Source: Galbula dea (Eukaryota; Chordata; Aves; Piciformes; Galbulidae). From it: a stretch of DNA of 64,000 bases. Below the pieces are notes generated by a model. That model was not told the DNA's origin. It saw only the letters and a program-made list of their open reading frames with translations, and searched no databases. Positions within the stretch are counted from its first letter, which is position 1; every line of letters starts with the position of its first letter. Positions 36,340 through 47,254 of the stretch are shown here, one piece after another. The DNA lies in NCBI GenBank assembly GCA_013399015.1, contig VWZX01008436.1:471144-535143 (forward strand), written 5' to 3'. Position numbers and translations under genes: made by a program.

Positions 36340-36860
36340 GTGTTAAACTCTAATCAACAAGCCCCCTTGAAAGAACCTGAGCCCTCCCCTACAAAGCATT
36401 TCATCCAGTTTGGCATCACCTTTGACATTATTAGGGATGGTGGTGACCCTAATCCAATCAACTTGATTAACTAAAGCACAGACCCCCATAAGCTGACCCC
36501 CCTCTGGCCTCTGCTATTTAGTCCTGACCAAACAGTGGGAGAGACACTGCTGTATTTACACCACAATGGATCTGCCCTGAGAACCTGCTTCATTACAGAG
36601 CCACTTCAACCTCCCCTTACTCCATCAATGTATCATTCTTCCATAGTTCATTAAAAAGCTGCTCCTCCACAATAACTATTAACCATTTCTCAGCCCAGCC
36701 TGGCAGGTTTAAAGCCCCAGTCAGCCTTGAGCAGAAGGAGGTGGGAGTGAGGGGAAGAAAAAGAGAGACAAGGGCTCCCCTTTTTCAATTTAAACCAACT
36801 GGGGGCTTAAATAGTTTGGGGTAATTTGCTTTTATTGAATTGGTGGGGGGGGGGAGAAGA
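36340..36860. promoter_or_regulatory. Candidate enhancer cluster in WNT3A intron 2
   Basis: About 520 bp free of repeats, with a TCF/LEF-type ctttga core at 36420-36425, acaaagc at 36391-36397, ccaatcaacttgattaacta at 36453-36472, and further A+T-rich motifs (attaaaaagctg, aactattaaccatt) before a G run. The texture resembles conserved vertebrate non-coding elements; conservation was not tested. Confidence 0.3.
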
Positions 36861-37044
36861 GGGAGGAAACTTTTCTTTTGGCTTAATGATGTGCTGAGAG
36901 TCCTTTAACAAGACAAGGCCATGAGAAGGTTCTGTTTTGGAGGACTTCTCTGCAGACTGGTTCCTCTTTCTGCCCAGAGGAGATTCCAGGAGAGCTCATG
37001 TGGCTTTGAGAGACCATGAAATGTATTACAACTTAAAGACCACT

Positions 37045-37191
37045 GGCAGAGTGGTTAAGTATTGACCCAGGCTGCTCAGGGGGTCACCATCCCTGGAAGA
37101 GTTCCCAAAAAGTGTAGATGGGGTGTTTGGGGACAGGGTTTAGTGGTGACCTGGTAGTGTTGGGTTAATGGTTGGACTTGATGAGCTTAGA
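37045..37191 (+). mobile_element. CR1 fragment lacking its tail
   Basis: Shows attgacccaggctgctcagg, gggtcaccatccctggaaga, gtgacctggtagtgttgggt and taatggttggacttgatgag, then loses the match before the tail. The subfamily is the same as that of the next entry. Confidence 0.85.
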
Positions 37192-37232
37192 GCAAGATGG
37201 GATGGAGGATTTCTGCTCTTCTTACTTCTTCT

Positions 37233-37312
37233 TTAGTGCTGACCTGGCAGTGCTGGGCTAAGGGTTGGATTTGATGATCTTAAAGGTCTCTTCCAACCAG
37301 AATGATTCTATA
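37233..37312 (+). mobile_element. CR1 tail fragment
   Basis: Repeats the last part of the preceding element (gtgctgacctggcagtgctg, ttggatttgatgatctt) and completes it with cttccaaccagaatgattct. It is either a separate insertion or a local duplication of the CR1 3' end. Confidence 0.85.
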
Positions 37313-37510
37313 TATCCAGAGGTGACATGCAAAGAGCTAGAGGGACAGAAGACCAAGGCTGTCAAGTGCTGCTTGCAAATAGCAGCAGGTTTGGATCCCC
37401 TGAACATAACCACTCCTTCGTAGCCAAGCTCATGAGAACCATTAATATCTAATTCATTAGTCCTGGTTACCAAAAAAGATCTCCATAAATATAGTTGTAG
37501 CTGAAAGATA

Positions 37511-37547
37511 GACTCCTAGAATGGTTTGAGTTGGAAAAGACCTTTCC
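37511..37547 (-). mobile_element. Very short CR1 tail
   Basis: Only gactcctagaatggtttgag and ttggaaaagacctttcc are recognisable, the reversed terminal 37 bp of a CR1. Confidence 0.65.
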
Positions 37548-38294
37548 ATAAAGAGGCTGAGAGAGGAAAAAACTCCAGTTGTAGAGGAGATGTCAGAGCA
37601 TGGCTCTTACCAGGACCAGAGTCTGGTGACAGTTTGGCACTGCTGCAGCACAACTCAAGTTACCAATGAGATACCAAAGCAGCAAGGGCAGCCCAGACAG
37701 TGAGGCAGCCTCAGTGAGATTTGGACTCAGAAACTGTTTCCTGAAGGCATTAAAATGACTCCTTTCCAAGGAGATCATTTTAGACACTCAGGTAAGGCAA
37801 AAAAGAGTCACTTTAGTGTCTCTGCCTGCCTGTGCTGGGGGAGGATGGGGATGGAGAAACCCTAGTGAGATCTTGGGTGGCTTCAAAATCCAAGCTGCAC
37901 AATAAGAGCTTTGCTTGTTTGCTTTCCTTTTCTCCTGCTCTCTTTCTGGGTAGGAGCTCAAATATGTTCCTCCCCTGGGGGATCTGCTGCACAAGAATGT
38001 GACCGAGCTGTTGGTTGTGTTCTTTCTCCCCCCTCTTGCTTGCTGCCTTGCTGTAGGTGAAGCAAAACTGAAGGGTGGTTTGATTCTCCCTCAAGGAACA
38101 ACATTCTTCAGTTATGAAATCGTCCCAGCCTTCCCTCTCTGCCTGAGCCTGGCTACCCAGAGCCTGCAGTCTCAGGCAGGGGCAGACCCTTCCTGTCGAC
38201 ATCCTTGTGAGAGGAGAGTGTTTGCTAGCTTCTGGGATTGAGGTTTTTTGGGTCAGCAAGGAGGTGAGGATTGCTCTCCTCAGGCAGGAGGTAT

Positions 38295-38856
38295 GGAATC
38301 ATAGAATAATACCCCAAATTGGAAGGGAACCCCAAGGATCATCCAGTCCAACTCCTGTCTCTGCACAGGACAAGCCCAAAGTCACCCCATGTGGCTAAGA
38401 GCATTGGCCAGGTGCTGCTGGAATTCCATTGGAATTGGTGTCATGACTGCATCCCTGGGGAGCCTGTTCCAATGCCCCACCACTCTCTGGCTGAAGAACC
38501 TTCTCCTAAGATCTACCCTGACCCTCCCCTGGCACAGCTTCATGCCATTCCCTTGGGTCCTGTCACTGGTCACAGAGAGAAGAGCTCAGCTCCTGCCCCT
38601 CCTTCATCTCTGCTGAGGAAGTTCTAAATTGGGATGAGGTCTCCTCTCAGCCTCCTCTTCTCCAAGCTGAACAGATCAAGTGACTTTAGCCCTTCTTCAT
38701 ATGACTTCCCCTCCAGACCCTTCACCATCTTTCTGACCTCCTCTGGATGCTCTCTAACAACTTAATATCCTTCCTGTATTGTTGTGCCCCAAACTGCTCT
38801 CATTACTCAAGGTGAGGCCTCACCAGCTCTAAGTAGAGTGGAACTGTCACCTCTTC
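38295..38856 (-). mobile_element. CR1 LINE 3' fragment, about 560 bp
   Basis: The longest contiguous CR1 here. The plus strand runs from ggaatcatagaataatacc through tggaagggaaccccaaggat, gcctgttccaatgccccacc, ctgaagaaccttctcctaag, cctcctcttctccaagctga and ctcctctggatgctctctaa to ctcaaggtgaggcctcacca. It covers the 3' end and part of the ORF2 end. Confidence 0.95.
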
Positions 38857-39139
38857 ATCAGCTAGCAATGCTATAATTGCTACAGGAATTGTGAAGCATC
38901 TCAATCAAGACCATTTAGGAGCATCAGGTGCTCCATGTGTGCTTGAGGACATCCAGCCTTGCAATGAGACAAAGACATTGTGTTACATGGTTCACTTTCT
39001 GCCTGTGCCCAGTGACCCAGCAGTGCAGGACCCAGAATGGATGTTCTAATGCATGCACAACGTGGTGGCACCACACTACAGGTCTCACAGGAGTCATTAT
39101 CCTGGGATCATTTCTCACCACTAAACCCCAAGAGTGACA

Positions 39140-39305
39140 CCAGCATTAACTGATGACAAGTGGTGTCCCTCAGGGGTCTCTACTGGCACCAGTGCTGTTT
39201 GATACCTTCATCAGGGACATAGAGAATGGGATGGAGTGCAGCATCAGCAAGTTTGCAGATGACACCAAGCTGAGTGGTGTAGCTGAGACACTTGAGGGAC
39301 AGGAC
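39140..39305 (+). mobile_element. CR1 ORF2 reverse-transcriptase fragment
   Basis: The plus-strand frame from 39153 encodes SGVPQGSLLAPVLFDTF, followed by a segment ending in SKFADDTKL, the reverse-transcriptase region of non-LTR elements. The catalytic FADD lies at 39252-39263. Only about 50 residues of the domain survive, with no start, no endonuclease domain and no tail, so it is a dead internal fragment. It lies 195 bp from the donor side of WNT3A exon 2 and in the opposite orientation to the gene. Confidence 0.92.
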
Positions 39306-39499
39306 CCATACTTCTTGGATGTGGTCCTGGACCTACCTGGGTCACATGTCTCCTGTGTCAAGCTCAAGCCCTGTTTCCAGCAACCCATTTTACATGACAC
39401 CCTTTCAGAAGCAAGTAAGTTCACAGTAGATTTCTCAAGATCTCTGCTGCTACTCCACCACGAATGATGCCATCACCAAACCAGGAGCACTGCACTCAC

Positions 39500-39741
39500 C
39501 TTTGTCTAGCACAGGTCCAAAGATGGCTAAGCTGTCATTGACTGTTGTGCAGTTCCACCTCCTCCCTCGAAACTGGTGTTGGCATTCCTGGATCCCAATC
39601 TTCACCCCTTCTGCTACACTGGGCATGATCTCCACATAGTTGCGACAGAAGCGGAGCTGCTTGGGTACCAGTCCTGGGATGCTGCCACAGAGGATGGGCT
39701 GAGTCCCCAGGGAGGAATACTGGTGTCCAATTGCCAAAGAC
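39500..39741 (-). CDS. WNT3A: WNT3A coding exon 2 (residues 25-104)
   Basis: An internal exon of 242 bp, the size of the human counterpart. The acceptor AG is at 39742-39743 and the donor GTGAGT starts at 39499. The first base completes codon 24, expected to be Trp from the WW before SLAIGHQYSS. The exon encodes the mature N-terminal region: SIPGLVPKQLRFCRNYVEIM, GIQECQHQFRGRRWNCTTV with the N-glycosylation site Asn87 (NCT), and SLAIFGPVLDK. QYSSL, PILC, NYVEI and KIGIQ mark it as WNT3A rather than WNT3. The frame is uninterrupted. Apparent starts inside the exon are not real initiation sites, because the signal peptide is on exon 1. Confidence 0.97.
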
Positions 39742-40709
39742 CTGGGAAAACAAACAAAAGAAAAGAAGGAAGAAGAGATGCAGTCAGGTTGGGTTTCAGC
39801 TTTCCACTTGGTTCACAAGAGTGGGGATGGAAAATCAACAGCTTCAGTTTCTCTGCTGTCCTCTCTCCAGAAAGCATCCTTCCCACTCTTATCTCTTCCC
39901 AAAACAGTATCACCTCTCTCCTCAAGTCCCCTACAGGCCCAACAGGGCAAGAAACACACCTTTCATATCCTCCTTCTCTTTTGCCATCCTCTCAAAGCCC
40001 TAATCCATCATTTTCACTTGACTTCCAGAGCAGTTTCAGTGTGGGAATTCTCCAAACTAAGTTTGTGTTTTCCCAAACCAATACCAGTTCTGCTCTACTG
40101 TCCCAAGGCTATGGAGATCCTGCTCTGACCATCCACTTGTGAACTGCTCTGGTTAAAATGAGGAGAGGGAAGTATAAAACACAAACCAAACCCAAACATT
40201 ACCAAAACCCAACAAACCTTGAGTGCAAATCCTCTGCTTAGCCAAATGAAACCTGCTGAGAGTCCATGAACCACTCTGTTGCTTGAAGCCTTAGAGACCA
40301 ACAAATCAGCAAGGCAGAGAGATCAGCAGGTAGGTAGCTAATTAAGTTAATTAATTAAAGGTGTTGGGTTTCTTTAAACTGGTGTTTCTAATAATAACCT
40401 TGATTACTAGAACTGAAGGGATTTTTAGGGTGTTATTTCCTTTTCTTCTGAATACATCTCCTGGTTGGCTTTTCTGCTGAGAGTCACTGACAGACAGAAG
40501 GTTGGGCAGTGAGTATCTCTGTTGACTTTCATTTTTGGGGATGTGCTTTTCATCTGGGAAGGGGCTGGTGGGTTAGATCAACAGGGAAGTCAGGGAATAT
40601 TCCCTTCCTCTCTTTTTGCTCTGACAAAATAACCTCAGAAAGACAAGAATTCTACCATTGCTGGAGTTCACCAGAAAATCAGCTTGATTTTAGCACTTCT
40701 CTAGGCTAG

Positions 40710-40762
40710 GGTCACAGGACCACAAAGGTTGGAAGAGACCTCTAAGATCATCAAGTCCAATG
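40710..40762 (-). mobile_element. Short CR1 tail
   Basis: gtcacaggaccacaaaggtt, ggaagagacctctaagatca and tcaagtccaatgg are the reversed last 50 bp of a CR1. The element stops at a 21-bp palindrome (40750-40770). Confidence 0.8.
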
Positions 40763-42183
40763 GACTTGATAATGAAATGGTTTTTAAGTGTCTTTCTTTT
40801 TTATGGGAGGAAGGTTCTTGTAGCCAGTTAGCTGCCTTCCTGGTGGATACCTGGTCAAGAAGGGACAGAAATGAAAAGCAGATGGACAGGTTCCACATCT
40901 CAGTGGGTTTGCTGACAGTGCAGAGACTAGACTTTATAAAAAGGTCCTTTCCAGGCAAGGGACACATAGCAATATCCATTTCTGGAACTCAAATCACTCC
41001 CAAGAAGGAGTCAAGAGCTAAAATAATCAGCTCAGCCAAGAATGTGCCCTCCAATAAATGAACTTCAGGTGGACAAGGTAGGAGATAGCTGAGAAAGCAA
41101 AGGATTTTCAGGCTGATTTCCTGCACTTTGGTGCCTCCTTCCACCTCAGCTGCACTTTAGAGAGAAGATTAATTCACTTAATATTAAAGGACTAATCATC
41201 CTACCCTAGAGAGGGAAGATGAGATAAACAGCATGAACTGCCCTCCAGAAGTGCCTCTTTCTTTCCATTGCATTAAAAGAGGGAGGAAGGTAGCTCACAT
41301 TGACCAGGAACTATGTTCATCTCACCTACCTTCTGATGCCTGCAGCACAAACATCTCCAGCTGATCCTCTCAGCCCCAGCCTGCTTTTGTAATCAGTCAG
41401 TGGAGAGAAACAGGCACTTCTAGGGCAGGATTCATCTGCCCCATTTTAGACATCTCCTTTGGGGTGAGGTGAATCATGGCCTGGCCTCCATTGGCTAGAC
41501 TACCAAGACAGCCTGGGTGACTGGTTGGGTGGGAAATGTCTGCCCTGGAAAAGGCTCTAGATGAATCATGCCATGGTACCTAACAGCTGGGATGGCTGAG
41601 TTCCTTCAGTCCCACCTAGGACAGCTAACTGCTGTGCTGAAGCCCATGCAAAGACCTCAGCTGTAGGAAGGAGAAGGCCATGGAAAGGACTCAGTTCATT
41701 TATTTTCCCTATCTAAGTGGCTTTGATGAGGATTTTCTTGGGTTTGAGATGAATCCAGGGAACAATTAGTGGCAGAAAAGCTCCTGTGAAGTGCAGCTAA
41801 TGCCAAGCCAAAGGATGTTCTCCCTTTGACTGCACTGTGGATATTTTTGTGGTGTGGTTAAGTTATCTACAAAACACTGGATCACAGTTTCTGCACTAAA
41901 GACACCTTCTGAAACACTCTTTCAGGCTTCAGAGGACTTGCTGAGTGTGTTGCCCCTGTGGCCTTGTTGGGAATGCAGAGTCTTAAGGTGCCACATCTCC
42001 AAATCTCAGCTCATTCAATACCCTGAGGACTGGGAGCTAGGAGGTATTCAGAGATGCTACCTTCAGGCTTGGGAGGGAGGTGGTCTTATCTCTATAAACA
42101 GTGAGTAGAAACAGATGTCTTCACTGAAGCCTCAAGAGAACACCACTAACTTTTTGTGCTCTGGCTCATGTCCACATGAGGAC

Positions 42184-42386
42184 AAACTTCTTTGTTGTGA
42201 GGGTGCCAGAGCCCTGGCCCAGGCTGCCCAGAGAAGTTGTGGAGTCTCCTTCTCTGGAGAGATTCTAACCCCATCTGGATGTGGCCCTGAGCAACTGCTT
42301 TGGGTGCCCCTGCTTTAGCAGGGGGGTTGGACTGGATGATCCCCAGAGGTCCCTTCCAACCCAAACCATGCTGGGATTCTGGGTTT
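42184..42386 (+). mobile_element. CR1 LINE 3' fragment
   Basis: About 200 bp with aaacttctttgttgtgaggg, ccctggcccaggctgcccag, ggggggttggactggatgat, ccccagaggtcccttccaac and a terminal ccatgctgggattctggg. Same subfamily as 13551-13860. Confidence 0.93.
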
Positions 42387-44340
42387 TCAAAGAATAGTTC
42401 AGTCACTCACTGTACAAGGAGTCTGGGATGGCTACTTGCAGTATCTAGAGTTAACTTTGGTGGAAACATCTGTAAAGCTTCTTCCTACATCCACTAGAGT
42501 CACCAGCATTCCTCCCAAAGCCTTCCAAAGTGCCCCATGCAGTTCCCACCAAAGACAAAGCATCCACTGAGACAGACTCAAGCTGCAGCAGTCTCCACCC
42601 ATCACCTGGTGAAGCTAGGAGGATTTTCTTGAGTTATTTCAGTAGGACCTGGATATTAATTCCTGTAAAAAGCCAAACTCCTGCCTGTCTCTGTGGGGTT
42701 TTTTTGGTGGTAACTCCAGTGGTAGAGGGAAAACACCAGTGATAGGAAGAGGAGTTTGTAGGTTGGTGCCCTCAACTGTTCATTTCCCTTGCTGGGAAGA
42801 TCATCTATGATTAAAAAAGTACCAAATAACCCCATGGAGAAATACTTTTAATTGCTATTCACACTGCTCCCTTCTCCAGAGAGAAGGGAAACAGTCACAC
42901 CTTGCTTTGATCTAGGTTACAGTCTGCAAAGCTTAATCTGCAAAAGACAATCTCCAGCTAGAGTCTTGTTCTCCAGGTGTCATCAAGCACTGAGAGTGCC
43001 ATGCACACTTGGCAGTTGGTGGAGGAGTGGGGAGTCACTTGGCTTTCAGCTGAAGATACAAGGTGGAATCTCCAAACCTCTCCCCATGGAGAGTGCCTCT
43101 GCTGTCAATCCTCTCCCTAGCTCACTCACAGCCTCTGGAGGGTGATAACATCTAACCAAGCAGCCTCTTTTGGTCCCTCCTTTGCTCCCAGCTGTAAACA
43201 CTTTCTCCTTCTCTCTAAAGCAAAGCTCTCCTTGGGAGAACCAGGTCCTTTCAGCTTCCTGTCATTTCTATTGATCATGAGATAGAAACCTCATGAACCT
43301 TCCAACATTCTCCTCCCAACAACCCAAAAACCAAAGCCTTTGGAAAACACTGGGACAGACTACAAAGATCAGAATCTCATTTCAGTGTTACTCAACTCTC
43401 TGGTAGCTGCCATCCTTCATTTTTCTCACTGTTGCCATGGTTAAACCTCTCTTAGGTATTTTCCAAGCTCCTCAGACCTGCTTCTGAACTGTCTCCTGCA
43501 TGTGGTGTTGAGAAATGGGCCAAGTTTTGTCTCCTGTGGCCTAACCAGGCATCATCTCCACATTTCTTCAGCACCAACACTTCCTGAATGCAATGATACC
43601 AACCTCTTCCACTAGAGAATTCATGAAGCACTTGAGTTTACAAACACACTCATCCCCAGAACAGGTTCTGACCAAGTCTGAACCAAGGGAAAAGGTCATG
43701 GGGTTTTTTTTCAAACCAATTAGCTTTTTCTTCCCATTAGCTGAGGAGGAGCCATGAAAACACTGTTCTCTATGTCCACAGCCAAAGTTCTTGGCTTATC
43801 TTTAAACCCTGAATGCCCTGAAGTGTTTAATTCAACCTTCAGGGAGCATTTTGCTTTGCCAACACACCTAGAGAGCTCTTCATTTCCCTTATCTCAAGCT
43901 ATCTGCTCCTTCAGCAGAGCCATTGCAGCTAAGCACCTGGCCACCTTCTGAATGGATGACATGTGCCCTCCCTCTTAGAAAGGACACCCCAGCCACTTGC
44001 TGAGGAAGGAATATGCAGGAAATGATTGCTCCTAGCTCTTTCAGAAGAAGAGAAAGCTTCAGTTCTGGATGACCTTGCTGTACAGCACCACTCTACTGGC
44101 TTCTCAAGGTCCCTACCTTCTCAGTGTGGCTGTCAAAAGCCCTTGACACACCATCAACAGCATGTAGAGTCACCTACACCTACTTGCTTCTTCCTGAGTT
44201 ATGTTATTCTTGAATTCTCTAGCAGCTCTATTTTGCTATTAATCTTGAAGAGAATTTTAGCTGGCTCCAAGGCTGAGAACTTCCTCTGGGGATGTCCTTC
44301 TGGGGTCCCTGACACAGGGAAAATGTTTGTATTTATTCAT

Positions 44341-44572
44341 AGATTATAGACTCCTAGAATGTCCTGAGTTGGAAGGGACCCAGGAGGCTCATTGAGTCCA
44401 AGCCCTGTCTACACACAGGGCAACCCCAAAAATCACACCATGTGCCTGAGAACCTTGTCCAAATACTTCTGGAAGCCTGTCAGGTTTGGAGCTGTGTTAC
44501 TGCTTCCCTGGGAAGCCTGTTCCAGTGCTCCAGCACCCTCTGGGTGAAGAACCTTCTCCTAATATCCAACTA
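44341..44572 (-). mobile_element. CR1 LINE 3' fragment
   Basis: Starts with agattatagactcctagaat, then gagttggaagggacccagga, gcctgttccagtgctccagc and gtgaagaaccttctcctaat. The element's internal end abuts the inverted repeat at 44573. Confidence 0.92.
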
Positions 44573-44609
44573 ATACATTGATATATAGCCAACCAATATA
44601 TCAATGTAT
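44573..44609. repeat. 14-bp perfect inverted repeat
   Basis: Arms ATACATTGATATAT (44573-44586) and ATATATCAATGTAT (44596-44609) are exact reverse complements around a 9-bp spacer. A related half (aatgtattgat) recurs just downstream at about 44618-44628, giving three related units spaced with ccaaccaat. Confidence 0.9.
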
Positions 44610-45239
44610 GTCCAACCAATGTATTGATCCATATCCAGGGACAGGACAGGAGGGAACAGCCACAAACTGGAACATCAGAAGTTCCATCTACCCATAAAGA
44701 GGCAATAGCTTTAGCTGCAGAAGACATGAATCAAGAAACTGATTACCATGAAGAGTGTTTGTTCAGTTTGAGGTTGGTTTTGGCTGTGCATTGCCCAGTA
44801 ACAACCAAACCTAGGCCTAAGCAGTGGAATTATAGAAGTGACCTCAAATTTAATTCAGAAATGCTGAATGTTTGCAGCATTGGTTGCAGTGAGGTCTTCA
44901 ACTTTTGGTCTCTAAGCATCTGGCTATCAACAAACTGTTCCTAAGAGGTTCATAAAATAAGACCTGAGGTTGGGGTTAAGACTGTGAAGGTATCTGTCCT
45001 TCCAGAATATTTTCCTTCTCCCTTAACCTTTCTTCCCAGTTCCCTTGTCAGATACATCTTCTTCCACCCTACAGTAGAGCAGCTCTACCTTTAAACACTT
45101 TTTGTCTCTTCTAGCCCAGAAAGGATCTACATAACTTTGGAGCTGGATCCAATCCTGCCAACATGCAAGCTTGGAGGTAACTTTTCTCCCATGAATAATT
45201 CCCTCACCCTTGTCCTGCATTAATAAGAAGGCTGGTGGT

Positions 45240-45445
45240 GATGAGGCAGCAGTGTGTTTCTCCAGCACCTTTCATCAGAGGATCTCGAAGCGTGGGACTC
45301 ATCTCACCCCACTTTGACCATTTAAACATTAGACACCTCAGCCAAGTTAGGTGTCTGCTAAAGTCCATGGAGCAAGATCAGCATCTCCAGAGGGCAACTC
45401 AGCCCATCCTAAGATAGATGCCTCAGATAGGTGGGCTGAATCACT
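45240..45445. repeat. Unclassified old dispersed repeat
   Basis: Contains agcacctttcatcagaggat and ctcgaagcg, then aagttaggtgtctgctaaag, tccatgga and agatagatgcctcagatagg. Similar pieces occur at 35185-35260 and more weakly at 1805-1920 and 51765-51845. It looks like a decayed ancient interspersed element; the family was not identified. Confidence 0.4.
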
Positions 45446-45879
45446 GGAGATGCCCAGGAGGCAGCACTGGCTGTGGAAAAGCAATGAGCATAAACTAGAC
45501 ACCTTGTTTTTAGCAAGCTAAAGGTAAGGACCAGGGATCTCATCCTTTGTTGTTGAACCTCAGAAAACCCTGGAGGGCTGGTGAGAGGACACCAAGGAAA
45601 GTCTTTGCTGAGAGGGAGATGGCAGCTATCTCTAAGGTGGACCATGACAGCTGATTTGTAACCCTCAGTGGTGGTTTGGGTCTGGATTTGAAAAACAACC
45701 TGCTTCATGGCAACTCTGAGTGGATGCTAAGAAGGTAAAGTGTAATTATCTAAGTTGAGGTTTGGCCAGGACAGTGAATTCCCACAGGAACTCAGGCACA
45801 CCACAACACTCAGCACCTTCCACTCTAAGTGCAAGAGATGTTCCTTTGTCTTCCCTGAGGATCTAGAGAACAGAAGAGG

Positions 45880-46380
45880 AGAGGAGACAAGAGGAGTGTT
45901 AGCAACCCAGTGCCTTGCAAAAAGTCCCGGGAACTCTTTAATTACCCAGAGGCAATTAACACCTCTGTGATACATGGGATCTGAAAAACAAGCCATCCAG
46001 CAGAACAATGACCCCCTCCAACCACCTTCTCAAGCCTGGCTGCAGAACACAGTGACCCTGATGCTGTTTCCACACCACATCCTACATCTGGGGCTTCCCC
46101 CTGGAGGTCTCCCTGTTAAGATCTGCCTCCATCCAAGCTCAACTTTTACAACAGTTGCCAGGATTCCAGCACCAGGGTATTAGAGATGTTAGAAGCCCTT
46201 AACATTTTAATCTGCCACCTACACTGCAGTTTATGAGTGCTGTAAATCTCGTGGTTACAATGAACTCATCTAATGATATTGCTGATGGATGAATTTACCT
46301 GGGATGAGGAACAACAGTTACTTGCAAATGAAAGAAGAGCAGTTTGAAGTTTCATGTAAACACCTTTGCTGCCTTACTTC
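45880..46380. promoter_or_regulatory. Candidate conserved element in WNT3A intron 1
   Basis: Two enhancer-like patches: 45880-45975, with tctttaattacccagaggca and a second attaac, and 46190-46380, with cattttaatctgccacctac, gtaaatctcgtggttacaat and caaatgaaagaagagcag. Both are repeat-free with homeodomain-type cores. This is a tentative call. Confidence 0.22.
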
Positions 46381-47165
46381 TGACTTCTCCCAGCCTAACA
46401 CCTAGCAGGGTTTCATGACAAGTGGAAAGTATGGCTGGAAGTGTGTTGGTGATGCAAGGATGGGCTGGACCTGCCTCTTTCTACCCAGGATAGAGCTAGC
46501 TATTCTTGGGATTGCTCTATCCATTCTCTATCTTGGGCATTGGAATCAAGTTCTGGATGAAAACAGAGCAAATTTTTCTGGGTCAAGTGTGCTAAATTAG
46601 GGGAGCAGAGGAAAGAGAGAAGGCAAGGTATTAAGCAATGAAAAATGCCTCCAGTATTTAAAGATCTTTAGACTCCTCCTTGGAATTTCAATAGTAATTA
46701 GGAGTGTGGCTAGTCTTAATCCTCCTAGTTCCCCCCCAGCACCCCCAAAGCATTCCACCCTGAACCTTTTCTAAATGATCAGCAATATAAAGTACATATT
46801 GTGGTTTCAAACCTCTCATTAGGGCTCATCCCCCTGAACTGAGGCCTGTTCTGGGCTATGTCAGTGCTAAATACCTTGGAGGACTAGGCTCCAAGACCTC
46901 AGATCCTTCCAAAGATTGGATTTGGACTTTTAAATTGCTTAAGTGCTTAAGTGCTTGGGGGAATTTTTATCCTGAAACTCCTTGGAGTTGAAGCCAATTT
47001 TGAAATGAGAGCTGTGGATGGCAAGCTCCATCACTGGGGTGTTTTAGCTAACCCTCTCAGGACCACATGGTTTTCACTGTCCACTCTTCCAACCCAGCCA
47101 AGGGACTTCAATTTCTCACCTTTCCCTCCCAAGAGTGGATTTTGCACCTGCATTTGGTCACCCTC

Positions 47166-47203
47166 AACACACACGCACACAGAGATACACACACAGACAC
47201 ATT
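47166..47203. repeat. (CA)n-type tract
   Basis: An imperfect cacacacgcacacagagata and cacacacagacaca run. Simple sequence. Confidence 0.9.
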
Positions 47204-47254
47204 GGTGAGCTCCTTCTCTGCCTTCCACTGAGTCATCAGGCTCCCCAAATGTGT

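Larger units (their letters stand above)
11310..39499 (-). other. WNT3A: WNT3A intron 2 (28190 bp)
   Basis: A phase-1 intron with a GTGAGT donor at 39499 downward and an AG acceptor at 11310-11311. It holds most of the CR1 copies of the window, an ancient MIR/L2-like tail, the assembly gap with its flanking duplication, and several repeat-free stretches that may be regulatory. Nothing within it reads as another gene; the many open frames are short and lack domain signatures, except for CR1-derived pieces. Confidence 0.93.
8306..39741 (-). other. WNT3A: WNT3A gene body, coding exons 2-4 (exon 1 not found)
   Basis: WNT3A encodes a secreted, lipid-modified ligand of the canonical Wnt/beta-catenin pathway that binds Frizzled and LRP5/6. 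The three exons here join with consistent phases: intron 1 splits codon 24 after two bases, intron 2 splits codon 105 after one base, and intron 3 falls between codons 193 and 194. The coding length in the window is 988 bp; adding the 71 bp expected from a first exon gives exactly 352 codons plus stop, the length of human WNT3A. WNT3A rather than WNT3 is supported by QYSSL, PILC, NYVEI, KIGIQ, SMVSREF, AMNRHNN and WWSQPDF, where human WNT3 has QYTSL, PLLC, NYIEI, KLGIQ, VLVSREF, AMNKHNN and WWAQPDF. In mammals WNT9A lies divergently upstream and ARF1 downstream; neither is inside this window. Confidence 0.95.

Noticed and set aside
8306..39741. Assignment to WNT3 instead of WNT3A
   Set aside because: Paralogue-specific residues in all three exons match WNT3A (QYSSL, NYVEI, SMVSREF, AMNRHNN, WWSQPDF).
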